Part shown: positions 8,759 to 14,611 of the stretch, in pieces
Layout: every line of letters begins with the position of its first letter
How positions within the stretch are numbered: position 1 is the first letter of the stretch
DNA from: an uncultured Oxalobacteraceae bacterium
GTDB lineage: Bacteria > Pseudomonadota > Gammaproteobacteria > Burkholderiales > Burkholderiaceae
Length of the DNA stretch: 14,810 nt
Direction: 5' to 3'
Assembly: GCA_946479255.1 (NCBI GenBank)
Contig: CAMLFK010000117.1
Location: 1 to 14,810 of the forward strand
Made by a program: the position numbers and the translations under genes
Notes under the pieces: model-generated
Seen by the model: only the letters and a program-made list of their open reading frames with translations
Told to the model about the DNA's origin: nothing
Database searches by the model: none

Positions 8759-9297
8759 TTGGCCACCTGCGTGGCGGTGATCTCGCGATACGCCTGTGGT
8801 GTGAGCGACGGCAGGTGCTGCAGGAATCCCACCACCGCCCATAGCTCGTCATCGGCCAGATGGTATTCCCACGCCGGCATGCCACTCATCTTGATGCCAT
8901 GTTTGGTGACCCAGTACAACTCTCCCGGCTTCCACTCGCGCGACGAATCGACCAGCGACCCGGGCACCGGCTGCATGCTTTTGCCCCAGTCGGCCTGCGC
9001 CAGGCCCGGACCGCCGTGGCAGTGCGCGCAGTTATCGCGGTAGATGCCCGCACCGCGCTTGATGAGTTGCGGCGACGCCAGCGCGGGCACCTCCACATCC
9101 CTGGCGCGGCGGCTGACGGAATCGCGCATGCCCTGTTCAAGCAGCGAGTACACGAACTGAAAATGCTGATCGGTGGCGCCGACGTTGTACCACCCGGCCT
9201 TGAGGACAAGCGCGCCAAGCGCCACGGCCGCCAGCGCGCCGATGCCCACCGTTGCGGCGGCGGTCTTGACGATCAGGCGGGTGCGGTGGGAGGGCAT
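8755..9297 (-). CDS. Membrane-anchored monohaem cytochrome c
   Basis: A 180-aa protein with one N-terminal transmembrane anchor (about 8-33), then a periplasmic region starting KAGWYNVGATDQHFQFVYSL (33-52). That region is followed by the cytochrome c domain with CAHCH at 90-94 and Met137/Met140 in GIKMSGMPAWE (134-144). The GWYNVxATDQH lead and the C-terminal block LADDELWAVVGFLQHLP are typical of cytochromes encoded beside cytochrome oxidases in proteobacteria. I chose the ATG at 9297 because the protein then starts with a positively charged stretch before the anchor. A TTG at 9366 in the same frame would extend it into the AT-rich promoter region and is unlikely. It is co-transcribed with the smaller cytochrome downstream (ATGA overlap) and divergent from the oxidase operon. 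Confidence 0.87.
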   Translation of the reverse strand: MPSHRTRLIVKTAAATVGIGALAAVALGALVLKAGWYNVGATDQHFQFVYSLLEQGMRDSVSRRARDVEVPALASPQLIKRGAGIYRDNCAHCHGGPGLAQADWGKSMQPVPGSLVDSSREWKPGELYWVTKHGIKMSGMPAWEYHLADDELWAVVGFLQHLPSLTPQAYREITATQVAK

Positions 9298-9337
9298 CAG
9301 GTGTCGTACGAAAGCTCGCTCTATTGAAAATGCCAGT

Positions 9338-9366
9338 TTGATACGTTCTTGTATTATATATATCAA
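9338..9366. promoter_or_regulatory. AT-rich divergent control region with TTGATA-N17-TATCAA inverted repeat
   Basis: Between the divergent cytochrome genes lies a strikingly AT-rich island. TTGATA (9338-9343) and its reverse complement TATCAA (9361-9366) are exactly 17 nt apart, so each strand reads a -35-like TTGATA at promoter spacing from a TATCAA. The - strand also contains TATAAT. TTGATATATATAAT on the - strand half-resembles an FNR/Anr box (TTGAT-N4-ATCAA), with only the first half perfect. It is the likely promoter region for both transcripts; the exact elements and regulator are uncertain. Confidence 0.45.
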
Positions 9367-9388
9367 TCAGTTTTGGCAGGATTCAAAC

Positions 9389-9766
9389 GTGCGAGCCTTC
9401 CTCACGATGGTCGCAGGACCAATCGCCTTGTGCGCATTTGCGCTGGCCGGCTGTCACAAAGGGCCCGCGCCACTGCAAGTGCCGGGCGGCGACGTCAAGC
9501 TGGGCAAGCGTCTCGTCGAGCAGTATCAGTGTGGCTCGTGCCACGCGATCCCCGGCGTGGCGGCGGCAAGCGGCACGGCCGGCCCTCCCCTGCTGGGCTT
9601 TGGTCGGCGCAGCTACATCGCCGGGCGCATTCCCAACCAGCCGGAGCATCTGGTCAAGTGGCTGATGAACCCACCCGCCATGAAGCCAGGCACCGTGATG
9701 CCGAACATGGGCGTGTCGGAAGACGATGCGCGCCACATGGCGGCCTATTTGTACTCGATCCAATGA
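9389..9766 (+). CDS. Monohaem cytochrome c lipoprotein, first gene of the oxidase operon
   Basis: A 125-aa product with a lipoprotein signal ending in the lipobox LAGC (Cys22). The haem motif CGSCH is at 48-52, Met104 or Met107 (VMPNM) is the sixth ligand, and DDARHMAAYL is near the end. The GTG at 9389 is preceded by AGGA (9378-9381) at 7-nt spacing, which decides this start over the in-frame upstream codons that would read through the promoter region. Its stop overlaps the subunit II ATG (ATGA). It is probably anchored to the outer face of the inner membrane and passes electrons to the CuA/cytochrome c subunit encoded next. It is a paralogue of the cytochrome at 8414-8758. Confidence 0.88.
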   Translation: MRAFLTMVAGPIALCAFALAGCHKGPAPLQVPGGDVKLGKRLVEQYQCGSCHAIPGVAAASGTAGPPLLGFGRRSYIAGRIPNQPEHLVKWLMNPPAMKPGTVMPNMGVSEDDARHMAAYLYSIQ

Positions 9767-10698
9767 CACCGCGCCCCGGGCTGCAATCGGTGCTGGAGCC
9801 GGCCGGCGTGGACGCCGGCATCATCGCGCAGTTCGCGTGGGTCATGTTCGGCGCGGGCGGCGCGATCTTCGTCGCCGTCATGGCGCTGCTGGTGCTGGGC
9901 GTGCGAAGCGCGCCGCGCCAGGTGCAGACCAGGCGCTGGATCTGGGGCCTGGGCGTGGCCTTTCCAGTCGTAGTGCTGTCGGCGCTGCTGGTGTGGAGCA
10001 CCTGGCGCAGCTCACAGCTCACGCCGCAATCGTCACAGAAAGCCTTGACCATTTCGGTGACGGCCAAGATGTGGTGGTGGGAGGTGCGCTACGACGATCC
10101 GGCCGGAGGCGCAGCCATCGTCACCGCCAACGAAATCCATATCCCGGCCGGGCGCCGGGTCTACCTCGGGCTGACCACCACCGACGTGATCCATAGCCTG
10201 TGGATACCGGCGCTGGCGGGCAAGAAGGACATGCTGCCCGGCCGCGTGACCGCGCTGACGCTGGTCGCCGACAAGCCCGGCATCTACCGCGGCCAATGCG
10301 CCGAATACTGCGGCGCGCAGCATGCGCGCATGGCGCTGCACGTGGTGGCCGAGACGCCTGATGCTTTCGCCGCGTGGCTTGCGCGCCAGCGCCAGCCGGC
10401 GGCGGCACCGAAAGACCCATTCCTTGAGCGCGGGCGCCAGGCTTTCGTCGCACAGCGCTGCAATGCATGCCATACGATCCGTGGGGTGGCCAATTCGCCC
10501 GGCCTGGGCCCCGACCTGACCCACGTGGGCAGCCGCATGCACATCGCCGCCGGCACCTTGCGCACACACCAGGGCACGCTGGCCGGCTGGATCGCCGATC
10601 CGCAAGCCATCAAGCCCGGCGCCTTCATGCCGGCCGCGGGCGACATCGATGGCGAAACCCTGCGCGCGCTCGCCGCCTACCTTGAGCAGCTCAAATGA
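9763..10698 (+). CDS. Cytochrome c oxidase subunit II fused to cytochrome c (caa3 type)
   Basis: 311 aa. Two transmembrane helices (about 20-46 and 58-79) are followed by a cupredoxin CuA domain (about 95-200) with the aromatic patch KMWWWEV (102-108). The CuA ligands are His144 (HSLW) and Cys179, Glu181, Cys183, His187 and Met190 in CAEYCGAQHARM. A C-terminal cytochrome c domain (about 218-311) carries CNACH (233-237) with Met289 (FMP) as the likely ligand. It takes electrons from cytochrome c and passes them through CuA to subunit I. The helix-2 lead, usually containing a Glu (LEIxWT) that lines the K-channel entrance, reads TRRWIWGLGVAFPVVV here with no acidic residue. No signal peptide or lipobox is visible before LEPAGVDAG. 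The stop overlaps the subunit I ATG. coxB/ctaC would be the usual names. Confidence 0.93.
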   Translation: MTPRPGLQSVLEPAGVDAGIIAQFAWVMFGAGGAIFVAVMALLVLGVRSAPRQVQTRRWIWGLGVAFPVVVLSALLVWSTWRSSQLTPQSSQKALTISVTAKMWWWEVRYDDPAGGAAIVTANEIHIPAGRRVYLGLTTTDVIHSLWIPALAGKKDMLPGRVTALTLVADKPGIYRGQCAEYCGAQHARMALHVVAETPDAFAAWLARQRQPAAAPKDPFLERGRQAFVAQRCNACHTIRGVANSPGLGPDLTHVGSRMHIAAGTLRTHQGTLAGWIADPQAIKPGAFMPAAGDIDGETLRALAAYLEQLK

Positions 10699-13202
10699 CG
10701 ACCGCTACCCCCTTGCCAAGCGCCCTGCCGCGTCCCGCCGATGAACTGGCGCGCCTTGAAGCGGCGTGGAAGCCGCCCACCGGCTGGCGCTTCCTCACGC
10801 GGGTCAACAACACCACCATCGGTCTGCTCTACATCGGCACCGCGCTGCTGTTCTTCATCCTGGCCGGCATCCTCGCCCTCTTGATGCGCACCCAGCTGGC
10901 GGTGCCGGACAATACCGTGCTCACAGCATCGACCTACAACCAGGTCTTCACCATGCACGGTACGGTGATGATGTTCCTGTTTGCGATTCCCGTGGTCGAA
11001 GCCATCGCGGTGTTCCTGCTGCCGAATATGCTGGGCGCGCGCGACCTGCCCTTCCCGCGCCTGTCCGCTTATGCCTACTGGGCTTACGCCATCGGCGGCC
11101 TGGCCTTCTTCTGCACACTGTTCTTCGGCCTCGCGCCCGATGGCGGCTGGTTCATGTATCCGCCGTTGACCGGCAAGGCGTATTCGCCCGGCCTGAACGC
11201 CGACTTCTGGCTGCTGGGGATCGGCTTCATCGAGATCTCCGCCATCGCCGGGGCGATTGAACTGATTGTCGGCATCCTGTTCACCCGCGCACCCGGCATG
11301 ACGCTCGAACGCATGCCGGTGTACGCCTGGGCCATGCTGGTGGTGGCCGTGATGATCGTATTCGCCTTCCCCGCGATCATCGCCGGCACCGCGCTGCTGG
11401 AACTGGAACGCGCCTACGACTGGCCTTTCTTCATCGCCGAACGTGGCGGCGACCCGCTGCTGTGGCAGCACCTGTTCTGGTTCTTCGGCCATCCCGAGGT
11501 GTACATCATCTTCCTGCCGGCGGCCGGCATGGTGTCGACCATGATTCCGACCATCGCCGGATCGCCTCTGGTCGGGCGCCGGCCGATCATCCTGGCGCTG
11601 GTGGCGGTGGGCTTCTTCAGCTTTGCGCTGTGGGTGCACCACATGTTCACCGCCGGCCTCGGCGTGATGGAAATGAGCCTGGTGTCGGCCGCCAGCATGG
11701 CTGTGGCGGTGCCGACCGCGATCCAGGTGTTCGCATGGATTGCCACCCTGTGGCGCGGGCGGGTAGCGATCAACGGGCCGCCCCTGTTCCTGATGGGCTT
11801 CATGTTCATCTTCGTGCTGGGTGGGCTGACCGGGGTGATGGTCGCGGTGATTCCCTTCGACTGGCAGGTGCACGACACCTACTTCGTCGTCGCCCACCTG
11901 CACTACGTGCTGATCGGCGGGATGGTGTTCCCCATGTTTGCCGCCCTGGCCTACTGGCTCCCGCTCGTCAACGGCCACGCCATGAACGAGAAACTCATGC
12001 GCTGGACCTTTGGGCTGATGTTCGGCGGCTTCAACCTGGCCTTCTTCCCGATGCATATCACGGGCCTGATCGGCATGCCGCGCCGCGTCTATACCTACGC
12101 GGCGGACATGGGCTGGAATGCGCTGAACATGTTGTCCACCGTGGGTGCGTTCATCTTCGCCGTGGGCGTGCTGCTGTTCTTCATCGACATGGTGCGCACG
12201 CTGATGAAGAGCGAACGCCAAACCGGCAATCCATGGAATGCGGCCACCCTGGAATGGCTGCCCACCGAAGCCTACGGCACGCGCAGCATCCCGCTCGTCA
12301 CCACGACCGATCCGCTGTGGGAGCAGCCCGGCCTGTCCGAACAGGTGGGACAGGGAGGCCACTACCTGCCGGGCACTGCGACGGGCCTGCGCGAGACCAT
12401 CGTCACCAGCCCGGTGCGTGCGCAGCCGCGCTACGTGTTCATCATCCCCGGCGACAGCTGGCTGCCGCTGATCGCGGCGGCCGGCACGGCCGGCTTCTTC
12501 CTGCTCCTGACGGTCAAGATGACGCTCGTTGCGTGGCTTTGCGGCGTGGCAGCGGTGGGCGCGACCATCGCCTGGCTGTGGCAATCGGACCGGCCGGCGC
12601 CGCAGGGCAGCGCCAAGGTGTCGGATACGCTGACCCTGCCGATCGGCGCCAGCGGCGCGGCTTCGCCCTCGTGGTGGGCCACCATCATCATGCTGGTGGT
12701 CGATGGCACCATCTTCGCGTCCTTCGTGTTCGCTTACATCCACATCTCGATGCGGCTGACGGTGTGTCCCCCGCCCGGCACCGCGTTGTCCGAGCCGATC
12801 TGGCCGCTACTATCATGTGGTCTGCTGCTGGCCGGGTCCGCGCTGGTGGCCTTGTCCCGACGGGCCATCGGCAAGCGCCGCCTACCGTGGCTGGTGCTAA
12901 TAGCGCTGGCCTGTGTGGTGGCGGCGTTCGCCAGCGACTTCAATGGGCATCGCCTGGCGGGACTCGATCCGACCAGCCAGGCGTGGAGTGCCGCTGTCGC
13001 AGCAATGCTGGCCTCTCAGGGATTGCATGTGGTTGCGCTGGCGCTGTGCGGCCTGTATCTGTGTGCACGGGCCTGGCGCGGCCATGTCAGCGCCGGCAGC
13101 CGCGCCACGCTCGATAACGTGGCGCTGATCTGGCACTACACCACACTGCAGGGCATCGCCGCGGCGGCAGCGATCCACTTCGTTCCTAAACTGATGGGGT
13201 GA
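10695..13202 (+). CDS. Cytochrome c oxidase subunit I fused to subunit III
   Basis: 835 aa. Residues 1 to about 505 are subunit I with 12 membrane helices, a linker runs to about 580, and about 583-835 form a seven-helix subunit III. Haem and copper ligands are all present: His88 (TMHGT), His266 with Glu268 and Tyr270 (HPEVY), His315-His316 (VHH), His401 and His403 (AHLHY). It reduces O2 to water in the cytoplasmic membrane and belongs by motif to the A1 class of haem-copper oxidases. Three oddities stand out. The K-channel lysine (PTGIK in well-studied oxidases) is Gln344 in PTAIQVFAW. The D-channel entry Asp117 is kept in GARDLPFPRLSA, but the two following conserved Asn are Ser124/Ala125. 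The Asn eleven residues before the Asp is Val106. Fused I-III is known in some caa3 oxidases. The ATG overlaps the coxB stop. Confidence 0.94.
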   Translation: MTTATPLPSALPRPADELARLEAAWKPPTGWRFLTRVNNTTIGLLYIGTALLFFILAGILALLMRTQLAVPDNTVLTASTYNQVFTMHGTVMMFLFAIPVVEAIAVFLLPNMLGARDLPFPRLSAYAYWAYAIGGLAFFCTLFFGLAPDGGWFMYPPLTGKAYSPGLNADFWLLGIGFIEISAIAGAIELIVGILFTRAPGMTLERMPVYAWAMLVVAVMIVFAFPAIIAGTALLELERAYDWPFFIAERGGDPLLWQHLFWFFGHPEVYIIFLPAAGMVSTMIPTIAGSPLVGRRPIILALVAVGFFSFALWVHHMFTAGLGVMEMSLVSAASMAVAVPTAIQVFAWIATLWRGRVAINGPPLFLMGFMFIFVLGGLTGVMVAVIPFDWQVHDTYFVVAHLHYVLIGGMVFPMFAALAYWLPLVNGHAMNEKLMRWTFGLMFGGFNLAFFPMHITGLIGMPRRVYTYAADMGWNALNMLSTVGAFIFAVGVLLFFIDMVRTLMKSERQTGNPWNAATLEWLPTEAYGTRSIPLVTTTDPLWEQPGLSEQVGQGGHYLPGTATGLRETIVTSPVRAQPRYVFIIPGDSWLPLIAAAGTAGFFLLLTVKMTLVAWLCGVAAVGATIAWLWQSDRPAPQGSAKVSDTLTLPIGASGAASPSWWATIIMLVVDGTIFASFVFAYIHISMRLTVCPPPGTALSEPIWPLLSCGLLLAGSALVALSRRAIGKRRLPWLVLIALACVVAAFASDFNGHRLAGLDPTSQAWSAAVAAMLASQGLHVVALALCGLYLCARAWRGHVSAGSRATLDNVALIWHYTTLQGIAAAAAIHFVPKLMG

Positions 13203-13204
13203 CC

Positions 13205-13537
13205 ATGCGCGATGGCTTCTTCACGCGAATGCTGTATGCGACCCTGCCCCTGATCGTGTGGGCAGCTCACTTCTTCCTTGCGTATGCGCTGGTGGCAGCG
13301 CAGTGCAGCCCGGCGCTGATCGACGCCGCCGCGCCCCGGCGCTGGCTGCTTGGCCTACTTTCGCTGCTGGCGCTGGCCGCCTGCGTAGCCTTGCTGGCGC
13401 GGGCGAGGAAAAAACTAGGTGAAGCCAGCGATGCGGCGCCTTTGCACGAATGGGCGATGGCTGCCGCTGCGATCCTTGCGATCACCGGTATCGCGTGGTC
13501 CAGTGTGGTCATGCTCATGCTGGACGGCTGCAATTAG
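13205..13537 (+). CDS. Small three-helix membrane protein of the oxidase operon
   Basis: A 110-aa hydrophobic protein with three predicted membrane helices (about 9-32, 47-66, 83-106). I do not recognise a named family. Its place directly after the subunit I-III gene, two nt beyond that stop, suggests a fourth subunit or an assembly factor of this oxidase. The ATG at 13205 has GGGG about 6 nt upstream. A GTG at 13199 overlapping the previous stop is an alternative that adds two residues. It carries two cysteines (34, 60) and a third near the end (109), with no CxxCH or copper-binding pattern. No cox11/ctaG, cox15 or ctaB gene is found next to it in this window. Confidence 0.75.
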   Translation: MRDGFFTRMLYATLPLIVWAAHFFLAYALVAAQCSPALIDAAAPRRWLLGLLSLLALAACVALLARARKKLGEASDAAPLHEWAMAAAAILAITGIAWSSVVMLMLDGCN

Positions 13538-13704
13538 GCCAGGCCTTCACACATGCAGCAACCGGTACATCGATGGGAATTAACAGTCCGAAATCACGAA
13601 ATGATGCGGCCCCTTCCATGCGATCCTCCGATATCCCGTCGCTACGGCACCTTGGCCGCGCAAGTCATCGACCAGCTCGGCCGGGCTCCAACCGTGGCCG
13701 TATG
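13538..13704. other. Intergenic region after the oxidase operon, no convincing gene
   Basis: No reading frame here is persuasive. A 34-codon - strand frame starts at 13619 behind a good GGAGG, but it ends inside the oxidase-operon gene and has no recognisable motif. Other frames have a composition typical of chance. It may contain decayed coding sequence. Confidence 0.4.
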
Positions 13705-13706
13705 AA

Positions 13707-13733
13707 AAAATCGCCCGCCCAACTGGCGATTTT
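13707..13733. terminator. Bidirectional rho-independent terminator
   Basis: AAAATCGCC (13707-13715) pairs perfectly with GGCGATTTT (13725-13733) across a 9-nt loop. On the - strand the stem is followed by six T; on the + strand the stem itself ends in four T. It lies between the oxidase operon ending at 13537 and the - strand ORF ending at 13788, so it can end transcripts from both sides and is stronger for the - strand. Confidence 0.75.
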
Positions 13734-13787
13734 AGCAAAATAGTAGAAGATGCAACCTTTTTAATTTTCAATCGAATCGCTAGCTCA

Positions 13788-14282
13788 TCAATTCCAGGTC
13801 GGTCCCTTGGCCGCGCTCTTGCGCGCAATGTCCGGGTGAACAGTGTCGGCGATCGGCTGGTCCGCGTGCGGGCGCCAGGATGTCGTGGCCGCGCCCTGCG
13901 ATATCGCCGCAAGCACGGCGGCCGTATCGGCCGGCGCCAGCCCGCGAACGAAGCGCCGGGCGATGGCGTTCAGGTCGTGCAGCTCCTCCACGGCGTCGCC
14001 GTCCTGGCAGACCAGCGGCAAGCCGGCGCTGCGCCATCCTTGCGCAAAGCGCAGGTGATTCACAGGTATCCACACCAGCCCACCGTCCAGGTGCGTCAAG
14101 CGCAGCCAGCCGCAGGCCACGCTTTCATAACTCTCCAGCAGCGCCGGCAGCGCACCGGGCGACACCACCAGGGCGCGGCTGACGCAGCCACGGACGTCGT
14201 CGCGCAGCATGGCGTCTAACACCTGCAGGCACAGGTACTGCGTGAACAATTCACCTTCGCTCATCATATTCACCGTTTTCAT
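13788..14282 (-). CDS. 164-aa protein of unknown function, possible truncated IucA/IucC-type siderophore synthetase
   Basis: The ATG at 14282 has a good Shine-Dalgarno sequence (GGGAG, 6 nt upstream) and overlaps the stop of the short ORF before it (ATGA). The product starts MKTVNMMSEGELF and contains YLCLQVLDAMLRDDVRGC (16-33), GWLRLTHLDGGLVWIPV (58-74), GLPLVCQDG and a terminal HPDIARKSAAKG. No signal peptide or membrane helix is seen. The LLRED-like helix and the WIPV strand remind me of the N-terminal part of NIS siderophore synthetases (IucA/IucC, about 600 aa). If so, most of the protein is missing and this is a remnant. That identity is a guess from motif feel and not a firm match. Its position downstream of a Fur-box-like site and beside a TonB receptor fits iron metabolism. 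It ends 55 nt before a terminator. Confidence 0.55.
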   Translation of the reverse strand: MKTVNMMSEGELFTQYLCLQVLDAMLRDDVRGCVSRALVVSPGALPALLESYESVACGWLRLTHLDGGLVWIPVNHLRFAQGWRSAGLPLVCQDGDAVEELHDLNAIARRFVRGLAPADTAAVLAAISQGAATTSWRPHADQPIADTVHPDIARKSAAKGPTWN

Positions 14283-14422
14283 GCACGGCTCCCAAATCCA
14301 AACCAGCTGCCGGGTCGGGTCGGCAGGAATCCCCTTGCGGTTTTGCGCACCGCGGGCGCTTTCGGTCTAGCGGCCGGCGCGGGAAGCGGCTCGCCCATGT
14401 GCAGGCGCAGCACCGTGGCCAC
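14279..14422 (-). CDS. Short ORF (47 aa) or 5'-truncated gene remnant, coupled to the next ORF
   Basis: The frame closing with TGA at 14279-14281 reads convincingly as protein: GC-rich third positions and the segments VLRLHMGEPLPAPAARP and GFLPTRPGSWFGFGSRA. It is open only back to a TAG at 14438-14440, and there is no ATG near its beginning. Either a GTG at 14422 starts a 47-aa protein, with AGGA at 14436-14439 as a distant ribosome binding site, or the gene has lost its 5' end at about 14438. That point lies next to the Fur-box-like site. I do not recognise the protein. A different frame starting with ATG at 14436 gives an Arg/Pro/Cys-rich product and is rejected. Confidence 0.4.
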   Translation of the reverse strand: MATVLRLHMGEPLPAPAARPKAPAVRKTARGFLPTRPGSWFGFGSRA

Positions 14423-14441
14423 CTCGGAGTAGTCATCCTAA

Positions 14442-14462
14442 GTCAAATGAGAATCATTCGCA
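14442..14462. promoter_or_regulatory. Fur-box-like site, left copy
   Basis: CAAATGAGAATCATTCGC matches the Fur consensus GATAATGATAATCATTATC at about 13 of 19 positions, including the core GA-AATCATT. It lies immediately before the - strand short ORFs and shares the 13-mer AGAATCATTCGCA with the right copy in inverted orientation. Iron-dependent repression of the - strand transcript is inferred. Confidence 0.7.
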
Positions 14463-14521
14463 ATAACTTTATATTTGCCGTTCCCTCTTGCGAGGACTGG
14501 CGATTTAGTCAATAATTTGAA

Positions 14522-14540
14522 TGCGAATGATTCTTATTAC
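14522..14540. promoter_or_regulatory. Fur-box-like site, right copy (inverted)
   Basis: On the - strand GGTAATAAGAATCATTCGC matches the Fur consensus at about 14 of 19 positions. It carries the same 13-mer as the left copy (14522-14534 against 14450-14462) but facing the other way, about 72 bp apart. It lies 70-90 nt before the start codon of the TonB receptor gene, where it would cover the promoter region. Confidence 0.72.
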
Positions 14541-14611
14541 CTTTTACAACAGCACTTAGGCCGCACCGGCATCGAGCATCACTCCTCCGTTTAACATCCT
14601 GAGAAAAAACA

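Noticed and set aside
9298..9366. TTG start at 9366 for the membrane-anchored cytochrome
   Set aside because: It would run through the AT-rich divergent promoter island and add residues before an already complete anchor.
9351..9366. FNR/Anr box between the divergent cytochrome genes
   Set aside because: Only one half (TTGAT) is perfect and the other matches 3 of 5, so I list the region as regulatory without naming the regulator.
10677..12743. Open frame of 688 codons on the - strand opposite the subunit I-III gene
   Set aside because: Its product is a low-complexity His/Asp/Gly/Arg-rich string with no motif. It is open only because of GC-rich third positions in the real gene.
13450..13743. 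97-codon + strand frame after the oxidase operon
   Set aside because: It begins inside the small membrane protein gene, covers the terminator and has no recognisable sequence.
14251..14436. 61-codon - strand frame starting with ATG at 14436
   Set aside because: The Arg/Pro/Cys-rich product is the shadow of the better frame closing at 14279.
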